Assembly: GCA_021785005.1 (NCBI GenBank)
Contig: JAJYGT010000167.1
Coordinates: 1 to 34,650 of the forward strand
Direction: 5' to 3'
Origin: Actinomycetes bacterium
Lineage (GTDB): Bacteria > Actinomycetota > Acidimicrobiia > Acidimicrobiales > Acidimicrobiaceae
Length of the DNA stretch: 34,650 nt
The position numbers and the translations under genes were made by a program. The notes under the pieces are model-generated. The model was not told the DNA's origin and searched no databases. It saw only the letters and a list, made by a program, of their open reading frames with translations. The stretch's first letter is position 1, and each line of letters opens with the position of its first letter. Shown here one piece after another: positions 34,374 through 34,650 of the stretch.

Positions 34374-34650
34374 CTAAAAAGACACACCGAGAAGGGCCGC
34401 TGCGTCTGAAACTCCGTACCCTTTTCTAGCAGCATCGTCGATGAGGTCAATAGCTACAACAGTGTTTAAATCGGCCTGAAGCGCTTCTTTTACTTCAGTC
34501 ACCGCAGCGTCGCCAGGTCCAGCGCCACGCCACAATTGTAACCGATCATTTGCGTTATCTAGGAGAGACTCGTGCCATTCCCAATGATCGCGATAATGGT
34601 TCGAAAGGATCGACAATCTAACTGCATCAGCCTCGTTTTCCTTCAGTAAT
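34374..34650 (-). CDS. mshC: Mycothiol ligase MshC, C-terminal part
   Basis: The gene runs off the window end; the last 91 or so codons are visible. ADAVRLSILSNHYRDHWEW (residues of the CysRS-like C-terminal helix bundle) is characteristic of MshC, followed by LQLWRGAG, ALQADLNTVVAIDLIDDAA and an end AALLGVSF. MshC joins cysteine to glucosaminyl-inositol in mycothiol synthesis. The alternative is cysteinyl-tRNA synthetase, its paralogue, but the LSILSNHYRDHWEW pattern favours MshC. Its presence marks the host as a mycothiol producer. The catalytic HIGH and KMSKS parts lie outside the window. Confidence 0.82.
   Translation of the reverse strand, partial: LLKENEADAVRLSILSNHYRDHWEWHESLLDNANDRLQLWRGAGPGDAAVTEVKEALQADLNTVVAIDLIDDAARKGYGVSDAAALLGVSF

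Overview
The window looks like a chromosome segment of a mycothiol-making actinobacterium. The gene order mshC(partial)-thrS-HIT ... pgsA-patA-pimA ... pdxS-pdxT-yebC ... ruvC-ruvA-ruvB parallels the Mycobacterium tuberculosis Rv2614c-Rv2592c neighbourhood. The base composition is clearly not GC-rich (judged by eye, not counted). With the DUF3048 lipoprotein, the peroxiredoxin between yebC and ruvC, and many TTG/GTG starts, I lean to a low-GC member of Acidimicrobiia. That last step is an inference and was not tested.

Layout. (1) 1-5450 is accessory: a three-gene minus-strand group (a frameshifted secreted protein, a one-TM protein and a conserved actinobacterial unknown), a multiply broken ISL3-family transposase, short repeats, a second secreted protein broken at a 7-G run, and a membrane protein with a Clp N-terminal domain. 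(2) 5637-7908, minus strand, is metabolic: glutamine synthetase type II and queA. (3) 8131-12433 is a catabolic module: a CoA-acylating (methyl)malonate-semialdehyde dehydrogenase and a class III aminotransferase, divergent from a MocR regulator. It would turn beta-alanine or 3-aminoisobutyrate into acyl-CoA. (4) 12769-13269 is a CBS-pair protein. (5) 13290-23264 is a long minus-strand housekeeping run: ruvC-ruvA-ruvB, a peroxiredoxin, yebC, pdxS-pdxT (PLP synthase), a DUF3048 lipoprotein, an M48-like protein without its catalytic histidines, and the phosphatidylinositol-mannoside genes pimA, patA and pgsA. (6) 23265-31799 separates pgsA from HIT-thrS, which are adjacent in M. tuberculosis. 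It holds a GNAT acetyltransferase, a graveyard of ISAzo13 and ISL3 transposase fragments, a GntR-ABC exporter operon with a palindromic operator over its start codon, a 556-aa E1-like (ThiF) protein with a JAB-like N-terminal half, and a divergent 480-aa HTH protein of unknown type. (7) 31800-34650 returns to the conserved backbone: HIT hydrolase, thrS and the C-terminal end of mshC.

The best candidates for undescribed biology are the ThiF/JAB-like plus divergent HTH pair (28148-31664), the Clp-N membrane protein (4651-5445), the apparent absence of a normal start codon for pdxT, and the poly-G frameshift in a secreted-protein gene. No rRNA, tRNA or credible CRISPR array was seen.
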